A program made the translations under genes and the position numbers. The notes beneath the pieces were generated by a model. It searched no databases and had not been told where the DNA came from. It worked only from the letters and a program-made list of their open reading frames with translations. Positions 22,971 to 33,660 of a stretch of DNA of 64,000 nucleotides are shown in pieces. How positions within the stretch are numbered: position 1 is the first letter of the stretch; every line of letters starts with the position of its first letter. This DNA is from Brachionus plicatilis (lineage: Eukaryota; Rotifera; Eurotatoria; Ploima; Brachionidae), in assembly GCA_010279815.1 (NCBI GenBank), contig QEOQ01000303.1:1243567-1307566 (forward strand), in the 5' to 3' direction.

Positions 22971-23514
22971 GGTTATCCCTAAAACACGGATTTGGTACCT
23001 AGAACACGGATTTTTTTTCCGGATTCTTAATGCTTAAAATACGGATCCGAATTTAAAAATGTTAAGTTCCAAAATAAAAATTTATTTAAATTACTTAATT
23101 TTTATAACAATTGGAACGAAAAAATATAAAGAAATAATTTTAAATTTGAGTTCCTTTTGATTTTAACGAATTTACTACTTGTGAAAATAAAGCATTTAAA
23201 TTTTCAAAAAATTCTTCATCAAATTTGTTTTTATATTTTACAAAATTCACATTTAAAGCACCATATGTAATATCTTCAGGCATAATAAATTTTATAATTT
23301 TGTTATTTTTTAAAATTATAATATTAAAAAAATTCAAATTGGTTTGATTTTAAATTGTCTCTTTCATTTTTTTTCAATCCGGATCTTTGCTTTAGGATTC
23401 GACAAAAATCCGTAAAATCGATCTGTGTTTTAGAATCATAGTCTAATCCGGAAAAAAATTCCGCATTTTGGGTACCTAATCCGGCAATCCTGATCCGTGT
23501 TTTAGGGATAACCA
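22971..23514. mobile_element. MITE E with terminal repeats GGTTATCCCTAAAACACGGA
   Basis: The left end GGTTATCCCTAAAACACGGA is matched at the right by TCCGTGTTTTAGGGATAACC, a perfect 20-bp inverted repeat. Subterminal CCGGA, GGTACC and GGATCCG-like motifs also recur in inverse order. I could not define a target duplication. The centre holds a 65-codon frame (see separate entry). Confidence 0.75.
23140..23337 (-). CDS. Small ORF inside MITE E, hypothetical
   Basis: A 65-codon minus-strand frame with balanced composition: IMPEDITYGALNVNFVKYKN, then EFFENLNALFSQVVNSL and KSKGTQI before the stop. It sits between the inverted arms of MITE E. It may be a captured host exon, the remnant of a transposase, or chance. 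I do not recognise it. Confidence 0.25.
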   Translation of the reverse strand: MNFFNIIILKNNKIIKFIMPEDITYGALNVNFVKYKNKFDEEFFENLNALFSQVVNSLKSKGTQI

Positions 23515-24474
23515 AAATTGTCCAAGATTCCAAAAGAAAATTAAATAATTCCTAGATTCTGCATTTTCCTAAAGATTCATCAAGGTTCCTAATAAGAATT
23601 TTCTTATGGGATCGATCATGATAAATTTAGAATGAAATTTTTTTTTCAAGAGATGAGATTGATGTTGGAAAAAGTTTTGATTTTAATAAATTTTTTATTT
23701 TAACAACATTTTTTTCTCATCTTGAAATTTTGAATCTTTTTAAAATTTTATTACCTAATTTTAAACAATAATGATAATGTTTTTTTACATTCTACATTCG
23801 ATGCATTTTATGTAATCTAACATTGTTTGCTGCAATTTTACCCGTTCCACCTTTTTAAGCAAAACACTGTAAATCTAAAATAAACAGTAGGGTTCTATTT
23901 AAAAGAGTCATAACTAAGGAATTCTCCGCTTTTTACTTTTACAATTTTTACTTTCAAAAACCGTAAAAGGTGTTAAAAAAGTTGCACTCTGGAAATTTTT
24001 ACAGATGCAAGTGAATACGGTTTTAGGGCAGTCGATTATCAAAAGTACTAAGTTTCTAACCATTGAATTAAATATTGGAATATTAATATTTAATTTTACT
24101 TGTAAATTTCTTATTTTTCCTTGTTAATTTTATGTTTTCTTATTTATTTTGCATTATAAGTTAATTAATATAGATGTTAAATTATTTTTAAGATTTCTTA
24201 AAACTTCCCAATAATTCTTAAATAATTTCTTTAAAGTTCTTTACAATTCCTGATACAAGATCTTGCAAAAATTTCCTTTAGTTTTATCATTTAGAATCTG
24301 ATAAATTTTTAAAAGATTTAAAAAAAAAATCCGAAACATTTTTCAAACTGTAAATCTAAAAAAAGTAGTTGGCTACTATTTAAAATAATCTTAATTAAGA
24401 AATTCTTTAAAGTTACAATTTTTCCTTTCAAAAACCGTAAAAGGTGTTAAAAGAGTTGCGCTTTGGAAATTTTT

Positions 24475-24767
24475 GGCATTGTGAATTTTGGAACAAAAAA
24501 CAAAAATTTTAAAATGAAATAAATTTTTTTCTCTGAGTCTAAAAATTTTTCTGTAAAATATATCAGCTGATACAATTTTTGTACCATCTTAATTAAGTCT
24601 CTGCAAAGTACTAAATGTATTAGAAAATCATTAAAATTAAATTGCAGAGACTTAATTAGGGTGGTACAAAGTTTGTATTAGCTGATTTATTTTGCAGATT
24701 AATTTTTAGACTCGGAGTAAAAAATTTATTTCATTTTAAAATTCTTTGTTCCAAAATTCACGGTTTC
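24475..24767. mobile_element. MITE family A, divergent copy A5
   Basis: Starts GGCATTGTGAATTTTGGAAC and ends GTTCCAAAATTCACGG. Internally the AATTAAGTCTCTGCAA block and its inverse (TTGCAGAGACTTAATT) form a hairpin around 24600-24650. The interior differs from A1-A4, so it is a subfamily. The right end is degraded and no duplication can be read. The matching position in duplication unit 1 (about 24000) lacks it. Confidence 0.7.
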
Positions 24768-24840
24768 AGAGATCGATCAGCAAAAGTACTAAATTTCTAA
24801 CCACTGATTAAAAATTGGAATTTTAAATATAAAATAGCGA

Positions 24841-25239
24841 CAAACAGGCAATATTTTTAGCTTTGGGAACATTTTTAAAAATCAACCCATTTGAATTTTT
24901 TTTTTTTGGGTTGACTAAATTTTAACTTAAATTAAAACAATTTTTAATTAATAATGAATTTATTTTTCAAAAATATTTAAAAATAAAAATTACGTTTTCT
25001 ATACTCATTTTTGACATCAAACTGTACTAGTAAAATTTTTGATAAATTTTTTTAAATACACTATTTATAAAATAATTATGTAACATAAATTCCGGGGACT
25101 TATTTTGCTAGAATAATAATAAAACAAAACAAAACAAAACAGACTTTGGATGCATTTTCGACTATTTGTTCGAATGGTGCTTAAATTGGAAAAAAAATAA
25201 AAAGGTCAAAAAAAAATTTTATATAAAAAAAAGTTTATT
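24841..25239. other. 3' flank of the GPR158-like gene
   Basis: AT-rich with an (AAAAC)n microsatellite at about 25121-25140. No coding exon was found that could extend the receptor tail. Confidence 0.45.
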
Positions 25240-28200
25240 TTAACTCACTAAATTGTGCAGATCGCCAGTTTCACTGCACGCAATCGAATGAGGTAAATTA
25301 GTGGCATCATTTGAGCAAATGCTTTCGTCCGGAGTCTTGACTTGATATGAATCGTTTTCACGAGTGATGGCTTTGGACAATTGGTTGGAGAATCGGCGGT
25401 GTTTTTTTCCGCCGCGTCTCTTGGTCTGCAAATGCGGGTTGTCTTTTTTGACCGACTTTGTCTTAAACACGTGCAGCTGAGTGTATAAGCGCTTAAGCTC
25501 ACTCTTGATCTCTTCAGGCTCCAATTCTCCAAAATTGATGTCTCCATTGTCATAGTCTGACTTTCCGAACATGCCTATTTGGAATCTGATCGAGTCCGGG
25601 TGATCATTGCCGTCTATTGTTGAGAGTCTTGAGCTGCGGCAGTACTCGTCCGAATTGGGCCGGACTAACAAAAGCAATTTGGTCAAAAATATAAACAAGA
25701 TCATTATGGTCACAGTTGCATGACACCTAATAAAGTAAAGAAGCAAAATTGTGTCCGGATGAATGGAACTAAAAATAGAATGCTTTATGATGTGTAACAA
25801 GGTTGATATGATTCCTTCGCAATAGATGACTAGTGATATGAATTTGCGCTCGTTGTACTCGGATGGCGCTGTCCGAGTGCAATAGAGCAAATAGTAGCCT
25901 ACACAAATGAACAAAAATTCGGCTATTTCGATAAAGTAGTCCCACCACTTTATCTTGCATATTGGGTACTGGACAAATCCTTTGAGGGAGGTGTTGGTGA
26001 CTAGCGAAAATCCCTCGCTGGCATAGTCCAAGTCGACTAGAGTCCATGCAGTCAAATATCCGAAAACACAAACAACAATGAAAAACAGAATTCTAAGTAT
26101 GTCTTTGTCTTTTAAATGGACCACGTGAGCTTTACGTGACTGGAACTCAATCAAAATTCTAAGAAAAAATTTGTTTTAAATAAAGGTGAATTTAAAAATT
26201 TTTTTTTTTTTTTGTTACTTATAAAGGCGCAAATTTAAAATTCCATATATAACAGTGAAGCCAATTTCTCTGAACCAAGGTATTGCTAGACATAAATTTG
26301 TAGTCGGCTCAAAATGCTGCAAAATTAGCTGGGTAATAAAAATAAAATTGTTTAGTTATTTTTTTTTTTTTACAAATTAGATGAGATTTAATTAAAATTT
26401 CAAATTAGCATGGTTCAATAGAAGATTATGAGTTGTTTTAAAAGTCCCAAAATAAAGTTCAAGTTCGTACTTTTAAATTTTTTTTTTTAAAAAAAAGTCC
26501 AACACTTTCTTGGCCGCCATAATGACACTATATTATTATTTATTTATTATATCCATTGTGTAATTGCTACTTCTTCTTTCTTTCCTGAAATGATCAATAC
26601 TTAAACATTTTGCACCTGTCATTACTTACAATATGTCTATTTTAATTGTCTTTTATATTATATTTTAATTTTTTTCATCTTATTTTTTCTTTTCATTTTT
26701 ATTTTATTTTATTTTATTAATTTTTTTTTTAATCTGAAGGAGCTTTAGCTCGGCACAGATATAACAAATAAATAAATAATAAATTTAATAAAAATGTCTA
26801 GCACAATTCCTAATTTCAATGAAGAGGACACAATGCTTGATATAGACTAAGAAGTTTTTAATTTTTCCTTTTTTCGCCACCATTGTCGAAATGCAACACA
26901 AAACCAAAAAAAATTAATCATTTTAATTTTTTTGTTAATCAATTAATTCATTTTGTCATTTAAATAAATATTTTTGTCTCTAAAATTAGTTTATTTTGTC
27001 TATAATACAGGTTTTATTTTGTCATCTTAAAAAAATTAAATTTTTCACCCTCAAAAAATTTAAGCCACTAAATAATAGTTTTCATGTAATAGTTTTCAAA
27101 TAATAGTTTTTAAAAAATAGTAAATTCAAAAAAAAGAAAAAATACCATAAACTCGTGTTAACGACTTTAGAAAAGACCAAATCCAACCTTCTTTTCTTTT
27201 GGAGTTAATTACATCGTTTCTATGTTATAACAATTAAAATTTAATTAACAAGAAAAAACCCTGAAAATGGGATATTTTCCAAAAATAAAAGCCCCAATTT
27301 AACTCTTACTCTAAAAAAAAAATGGTCTTTGTTCTCATAAAAAAAATCAAAACTTAAAAAAACTGTAGAGTCAATTAAAAAATAGAAAATAAGTCAAATT
27401 TAAGCTTTTTTCTATTTTTGAACTTAACTCTAAAGGCATTTTTGTAAGAAATTCAAAAATGCTATTAGAGTTCATTTAAAATTTTTTTTAGTAATTTTTG
27501 AAAAAATAATAGCTATTTTGTAATTTTATTATACTTTAGTTGCAAATGTTGTACTTGAAAAAAATAAATAAATTTTAATTTCTTATTATATAAATTATTA
27601 TTAAAATTATTATTTGAAATAAAAAAATAATATTTATAAAAAACTATTATTCAAGAAATATTATTTGAGAGCTATTATTTGAAAATTATTATTTGATAGT
27701 CTGCCGCCATTATAACTACCTGGAACGGAAAAGATTTCATTTTCCTTGATTCTGACTAATGGATTACCGATGCTATTTAATTGACTCAGTTTGATTAAAA
27801 AAATTTAAAAAATAAAAAATAATCATAATAAAAATTAAAGAATTCCAAAAATTTTTTAATTTTTTTTGTAAATTTGAATGTTAAAAAATCTAGATAATTT
27901 TCAAGTTTTTGGCTTTGGCTCGGACTTTTGAAAAAAAAAAGTCCGAACTTGATACTTGTGACTTTTAAACAACTCTGATTCTAACAAATACATCACATAT
28001 TCCCATTTTCCTGATCTTCTGTTAAATATAATTTTCCTATAATAAATAATCTACTTAAAGAATCTCAATAGGAATAAAAGTATAATAAGTAATAAATATT
28101 TATTAATTAAAAAAATTTGTTAATAATTATAATTTATACTTTAAAAATAAATTTTAGATTTTAAGTCTATTTGAATTACTTTGATGAGTTATAATTTCAT

Positions 28201-31200
28201 CACAATATTCCGCCAAATTTTACTTAAAATTAAGTGAGAAAAGGTAAGGAATAATGAAATTTTATATTATTTTCCAAAATAAAAATAATAAAAAATTTTG
28301 GGAAAAGAAGCCTATTTTCCATTTTTTTTTTATCTAAAATCTCATTTTTGACCGTAATCATTTTAGACCGATTTTACTAAAATTTACCCAAATTTAGAAA
28401 AAATTAAACGGTACAATAGTACTCATATGGACTAAAAGCTTCCTTGAAAATAGGACCTTCCAAGTAAGTCATAATAATCATTTTTCACAAGAAAAACAAA
28501 TAAAATGCGGTGTACCACAAGGGAGCTGCTTGTCACCTTCTCTATTTATCCTTTATTTTAGCGATGTCGCAAATTGTCTGCCAGAAAATTTAAAGATAGC
28601 ACTTTTCCCAGAAAACCTGCTTATCTGGATTACTCGAGAATCAAAAAAAGAAAAAATAAACGAATTTTGCAAAAAATGTGGCTTCATAATAAATAAAACT
28701 TTTCAAATTACTTTTACCAGAGCTAGTCTCAGAAATCACTATCAAAGAAAATACAAACTCAATCTGAAAATAGAAAATGCGGAAGCCCCTCTAGATACAC
28801 ATCCACTATTTTTCGGAATTAGATTAGATCCGGAAACTAAACTATTTGAATGACTTAGAAGACATTGAAAAAAGCAATTGTAAAAAAATCAATTTAATAA
28901 GAAAAATAAAAAGTTTTAGATAGAGCGCTTTTTTAATAATCAATAAGATCATTTACAAACCTATGATTCGTTCCCTATTTGACTATTGCTTTTTCATAAT
29001 CAATTCTGGGTCGGAGAAAATTGAAAGTAAACTTCAAAAAATTCAAAACAAGATTTTGAAAATTATTTAACAAATTTCCGCTTAAAACGAGAACAGAACA
29101 CATCCACAAAGCCTTGAACATTGATAATCTAGATGACCAATCTGACACACTCTTTATAAGATTCCTTAAAACAAGATTTGATCATGAGCTTATATCAAAA
29201 GAATTGAGTGAATTTAGAAACAATCAAGCCAACAGAAAACTCACAAAATTTAAAACATCATTCGATTATGTTAAAAATCTACTGACAAAAACCTGATCAT
29301 CACAAATTAAAAGCCAATATTACTCATTTTATAATCAAACTCTTCAGATAATTAATCTGATTAAATTTTTTAAATAATATTAGATTTCCATCATGGGGCT
29401 GAAAAGAAGGCCTCAGCCATTCGGAACTGTCCTGGGGAAATCCCCAAAATTTTATTTTAAATAAAATGAAAAAAAAAGTAAGCTTATGTAATTTTTCTAT
29501 ATATTCAATATCTTTCTCGACTAATCTTAATTTTGCCCTTTCTAGTATTTCTAGTATTTCAACAAGTCTAATAAATAAGAAAAATGTTGATAAGACAGCT
29601 TTTGATATAGAGGCCACTATGTCAATGATAGCAGGAGATTGCGCAAAAAAGAATGGAATAAGATTTTGGCCTGATGAAGATAATGTTAAGGTATTTTTCC
29701 AAAACAACGTTTGATAAAAAACGATAAACACGAGTTAAATATAAATAATTATGAGAAAGCGGAAAATGAAATTTTGTTTGTCGAGAATGAAGAAGAATTT
29801 GACGGCCGATTTAGACTTGAATTAAAAAATGAGTGGCTCTATTGACACATAATGTGTCAATAAGATTGGAATATTGACACATTATGTTCCAATAAAAAAA
29901 ATATATTGACACAATAAATAAAAAATGTTGAATTGTATTACAAAAATATATTTTTGATACAAATTAATAACAAAAAATTTCATTTTAAACCTAATTTAAG
30001 CCTAATCTTACCAAAAAATATGGCAGCTTTTTTTCATTTAGATTTTTTTTTCAATTTTTGTCTCATTAAGTTCAAAGAGATTAAAAAATTAGATTTTTCC
30101 TTTGGTGCATTCAATTTTACGTAAGTCAAAAAAGGCAAGTTTAAGTCTTCAAAAATTAATCAGTAGTATTATAAATTCTATTTTCCTAAGTTTTTTTAAT
30201 AGTTAATTTTTTTACCTTTTAATTAAAACAATGCGAAATTTAAATCTAAAAGATAAAAAATTGTCATTTATAAAATATACTAGCCCTAGCTAGCTCTGGA
30301 TAGTGATCGGGTTTTTAAGCAATTGGCGACTTACAATAATACTTACAATATTTGAATATTCAGGTATAAAATTTTGTTGATACAAGATTGATGGTTCAAA
30401 ATTTTTTTTTATTCAAAAAAAAAATAAGGAACAATTTTTATCAAATATGATATCCACTGTGTCAATAAAATTGGAATATTGACACATTATGTGTCAATAG
30501 TCACTTAAAAAATTTAGACTTAAAAGTAAAACCTGAAATAAAGATAACAAAGGAATTCGAATAGCTTCCTTTAAATAATGTAAAATTGCGTAAAATTGAC
30601 TAATTTAGTAAATTCCAGAATTTTCCATGAATTGAATGCCATGAAATTTTTATTGAAAAAAAAATAAAATTACCGATGAGTACAAGAGAAATGCTCCGAA
30701 TAGAATAATTTCCAACAGGACCCACATTGAATGCTTTATAATTTTGTTGTGTCGTGAATAAAAAACCAAAATTGCCAGTGAAATGGTGATTAGAACAAAA
30801 ACGATTTGAACTGTCAAGATCGTGTATCTTAAGGGCATGTTGTATTTGCGGCAGTGCCAAAATAAGCTGCTTTGCACCGAGTAATAGCTTAGATAAGAAT
30901 CTAAGTCGGAGTTTTTTGTCTTGGGCCCAATCGAGTCCATGAGCTTTTCTTCGTGCGAACAACAGTCCACATCTGAACAAGGAAGACAATTAAACTGAGT
31001 GAGATAGGAGTTGTTTTGCTGATTTTTCATTTTCCAGTACAGCTCTTCCATCAGAGAACCGTTGAAAAAATTTCCCCTTATTTGGTTGTTAATGAAGCCT
31101 TTTTGACAGTGGCACTCGTAATTTCCTGAACTGAACTGGTTTGTTTCCGTGTACACACAATCCGAATACGCTTTGCATTTGTGTGTATTTTTGAAGATCG

Positions 31201-31999
31201 GATCACCATCAGGACACTGGTTAACATTCAATTTGGACACCAACAGTTTGATCAATATTGAGCCTTTGAAGTTTTTTTCCCTGTCGAAGACCGGCAGTGT
31301 GTGCAACAGGACCCAGTCTGACTTGGAATTTTTGCATTCATAAATTGGACCGCAAAAAAGTCCAGAGCTAAAGTTTCTATTCTCGTTAAGCTTGTCCAAA
31401 TAGGTCTTATAATTGGTGTTTAAATTGGCCGAAAATTTGTATTCTAAATACAATTTCTTGAGGTTTTGGTACCAATTGTTGCAGTCTGTGTGCTCATCGA
31501 TTTCGTTGGTGTTCTCCAAGATGTAGGGGCTTTTGGAATCGGAGCTGGATTTGAAGTTCAGAGAATAGCACGATCTCTCAATGACGCTCACATTTCCCTC
31601 TCTGCTGACGTAAATACACTCGTTTTCGGCCACTAGTCCGTAGCCGACAAGAAAAGCATCATTTTTGTCAATCATAAAGTGACTGAGTGTAGACATGAAT
31701 GTAAGATCGAAGCTGGATGATTCGGACAAGGACAAGTACTGATTTACAATGTTGGCCAGCTGAACTGCTTTCTCTATTTGTTCTTTGAACTTAAACGACC
31801 AAAAGGGTCCAAGATCTATGCTCAGTTTTTGTAGATTGTTTCCACATGATTTAATTGATTCTACATGGTACCAAAGGGTCATTAGTTTGTCAACTAGTTG
31901 TGTTTGTGCGTGATCGATAGCGTTGGTGGTCGACTTGGCATTGGTGAGCAGGAGTTTTGTGAATACAATTAAAAAAATTAGTCGTGCAGAATTTTTCAT
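25240..31999 (-). CDS. GPR158: GPR158/GPR179-like class C orphan receptor, 3 exons, 784 aa
   Basis: Exons 30674-31999, 26219-26328 and 25240-26158 join in phase. Residues 1-~20 are a signal peptide. The ectodomain has the Cache-type region (FMIDKNDAFLVGYGLVAEN; DWVLLHTLPVFDREKNFKGS) and a Cys-rich EGF-like part (CKAYSDCVY...YECHCQKGF). Seven TM segments begin at MPLRYTILTVQIVF. Exon 2 encodes HFEPTTNLCLAIPWFREIGF, the family's TM3 entry. Exon 3 has WWDYFIEIAEFLF, YLLYCTRTAPSEYNERKF, then LEPEEIKSELKRLYTQL and NPHLQ, the juxtamembrane helix conserved in GPR158/179. Vertebrate members bind RGS7-Gbeta5 and extracellular matrix or glycine at synapses. The tail is short (about 115 residues after TM7) beside the long vertebrate tail; GTGAGT overlapping the last codons could be a donor to an unseen exon. 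Intron 1 (4.3 kb) is full of repeats. Confidence 0.92.
26428..27977. mobile_element. Composite MITE B-ended region in GPR158 intron 1
   Basis: A left family-B end (GAGTTGTTTTAAAAGTCC at 26430) and right end (GACTTTTAAACAACTCTG to 27977) face each other 1.5 kb apart. Inside lie direct repeats GCCGCCATAAT/GCCGCCATTAT (about 26513 and 27704), a short stem plus AATAAATAAATAATAAA tail near 26740-26785, and many AATAGTTTT / AAAACTATT hairpin units (27070-27700). No outer 8-bp duplication is readable, so it may be an old composite or two separate B fragments. Confidence 0.45.
28428..29450 (+). mobile_element. Degenerate LINE reverse transcriptase in GPR158 intron 1
   Basis: Open stretch 28428-28853 reads WTKSFLENRTFQVSH, CGVPQGSCLSPSLFILYFSD and IALFPENLLIW, so the catalytic FADD box is changed to FPEN. 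After a TGA the C-terminal part continues in other frames: MIRSLFDYCFFIINSGSEKI with LQKIQNKILKII, then a piece at 29114-29296. A GC-richer 3' tail (GGCCTCAGCC near 29412) follows. Inactive because of stops, frameshifts and loss of the active-site aspartates. Confidence 0.8.
29466..29714 (+). pseudogene. Coding-like remnant, unrecognised
   Basis: An 82-codon plus frame includes VDKTAFDIEATMSMIAGDCA and KKNGIRFWPDEDNVKVFFQN. After the stop, acidic text (EKAENEILFVENEEEFDGRF) is readable to 29845 in another frame. It lies in the opposite orientation within GPR158 intron 1, between a LINE and MITE D. Probably mobile-element derived. Confidence 0.3.
29839..30500. mobile_element. MITE D, ends rich in TATTGACACATTATGTGTCAATA
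   Basis: Left end CTATTGACACATAATGTGTC and right end GACACATTATGTGTCAATAG are exact inverted repeats, and each end is itself a palindrome. A second unit ATTGGAATATTGACACATTA is also present on both sides. 662 bp, no convincing ORF, in GPR158 intron 1. No target duplication assigned. Confidence 0.75.
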
Positions 32000-32072
32000 T
32001 ATTTCATCTCAGTCGAATTCACAGTCTATTTCATAACTGAACTTGATCTAAGAAAACAGAAAAGTAGAAGCA

Positions 32073-33660
32073 TTTCTCAGCAGTACTTTATTATTGGTAT
32101 CAAATTGCTGCTAGAATAAAATAACAATTGTTATTATTATTATTATTAATATTATTTTGTTTATTTGATTATTTTAAAAATTAAGAAGTTTAAAAATAAG
32201 AGAAAATAAGGAATTAATTTCTGAAAAAATTCAAATTTTAAATTCCAATTTTTTTTAATTTTGAGATCTAATTTAATTTTCTAGCTTTTTTCTATCTAAT
32301 CGTTAATTTTTGTTTGCTAAAAAAAAAATTCTTCAACAACGAGAACACTTTAAAAAACTTAAAAAGAAAAATTTTCCTCAGCTCTTCTTTATTATTGGTA
32401 TCAAATTGTGAATAAAATAAAAATTATTATTAATACTATTTATTTTAATGAATGAATGCCTTTAAAGAAAATTTTTAAAAATTAAAAAGTTTAAAAATTA
32501 GAGAAAAATAAGGCATTGTGAATTTTGTTACAAAAAACAAAAACAAAATATTAAAAAGTGCCAAAACTTAAGTTCTGAAGGACCAAAACATGTTCTGTAA
32601 ATTGTAGCAGCTGATACATCCTTTGTACCACCAATATACTGATTCTGCGAAACTCTGCAATAAATCTGCAAAACTCAGAAAATAGTAAATTTGGGATATT
32701 ACAATATATTGAAAATCCAATTCAACTTTAAGTGGTGGTACAAAGGATGTATCAGTTGCTACAATTTACAGAGCATGTTTTAGTCGGTCCAGATTAAAGT
32801 TCTGGCGTTTTTTATAATTTTTTTTTTTTTTGAACTAAAATTTACCATGTTCTGAATTTTGAAGAGTTTTGCAGAATCAGTATATTGGTGGTACAGAGGA
32901 TGTATCAATTGCTAAAATTTACAGAACATGCATCGATCCTTCAGAACTTAAACTTTGGCACTTTTTATATTTTTTTTTTGTATTTTGTACCAAAATTCAC
33001 AATACCGAAAAATAAGGGGTTGAGTAATTTCTGAAAAAAATTCAAATTTTAAATTTAAATTTTTTAATTTTGCTAATTTTTTTTAATTTTAAGATCTAAT
33101 TTAATTTTCTTGCTTTTTTCTATCTAATCGTTAATTTTTGTATGCTAAAAAAAAATTCTTCTACAACGAGAACACTTAAAAAACATAAACAGAAAAATTT
33201 TCCTCAGCTCTTCTTTATTATTGGTATCAAATTGTTATTAGAATAAATAATTATTAGAAAAAATAAAAGTCATGGTATCGAATTGCTGTTAGAATAAAAT
33301 AACAATTATTATTAATATTATTTATTTCAATTAATGCCTTTAAGGCCATGCTTTAAAGAAAATTTTAAAAATTAAAAAGTTTAAAAAAGTATAAAAATAA
33401 GAGAAAAATAAGGGGTCGAGTAATTTCTGAAAAAAATTCAAATTTTAAATTTTAATTTTTTAATTTCGCTAATTATTTTTAATTTTAAGATCTAATTTAA
33501 TTTTCTAGCTTTTTTCTATTTAATCGTTAATTATGTCTAGTAAAAATAATTATTCAACATCGAGAACACTGAAAACAAAAAATAGAAAAATATCTCAACA
33601 CTTCTTTATTATTGGTATCAAATTGTTATTAGAATAAAAATTATCAGAAAAAATAAAAGT
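32073..33660. repeat. Tandem repeat of ~300-390 bp, 3 units plus a partial fourth
   Basis: Units starting about 32073, 32376, 33202 and 33593 each begin with CTTTATTATTGGTATCAAAT and include GATCTAATTTAATTTTCT, TCTATCTAATCGTTAATT and CGAGAACACT. Unit 2 is enlarged by MITE A3. The units carry a CCTTTAAAGG-like stem beside (ATTATTA)n in reverse orientation, like a LINE 3' end. Directly upstream of the GPR158-like start codon. Confidence 0.8.
32512..33006. mobile_element. MITE family A, copy A3 (495 bp, most complete)
   Basis: Ends GGCATTGTGAATTTTG and CAAAATTCACAATACC. Perfect 9-bp duplication GAAAAATAA (32503-32511 and 33007-33015). Units 1 and 3 of the surrounding tandem repeat provide the empty site (GAGAAAAATAAGGGG in unit 3), so both boundaries are exact. 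Four inverted sub-blocks (GGTGGTACA.AGGATGTATCA and inverse) allow a cruciform fold. Confidence 0.92.

Larger units (their letters stand above)
22735..24840. repeat. Segmental tandem duplication with separate MITE insertions
   Basis: Blocks near 22740-22920 and 24100-24340 are alike (TTATGTTTTCT..., AAAAATTTCCTTTAG, ATCTGATAAATT), as are 23865-24080 and 24345-24830 (ACTGTAAATCTAAAA, CAAAAACCGTAAAAGGTGTT, AAAAGTACTAA.TTTCTAACCA). Unit 1 contains MITE E and unit 2 contains MITE A5, so the insertions followed or accompanied the duplication. Confidence 0.65.

Noticed and set aside
26159..30673. Two separate genes for the GPR158 ectodomain and the 7TM tail
   Set aside because: A 110-bp middle exon (26219-26328) links them in phase and matches the conserved TM3 entry of the family.
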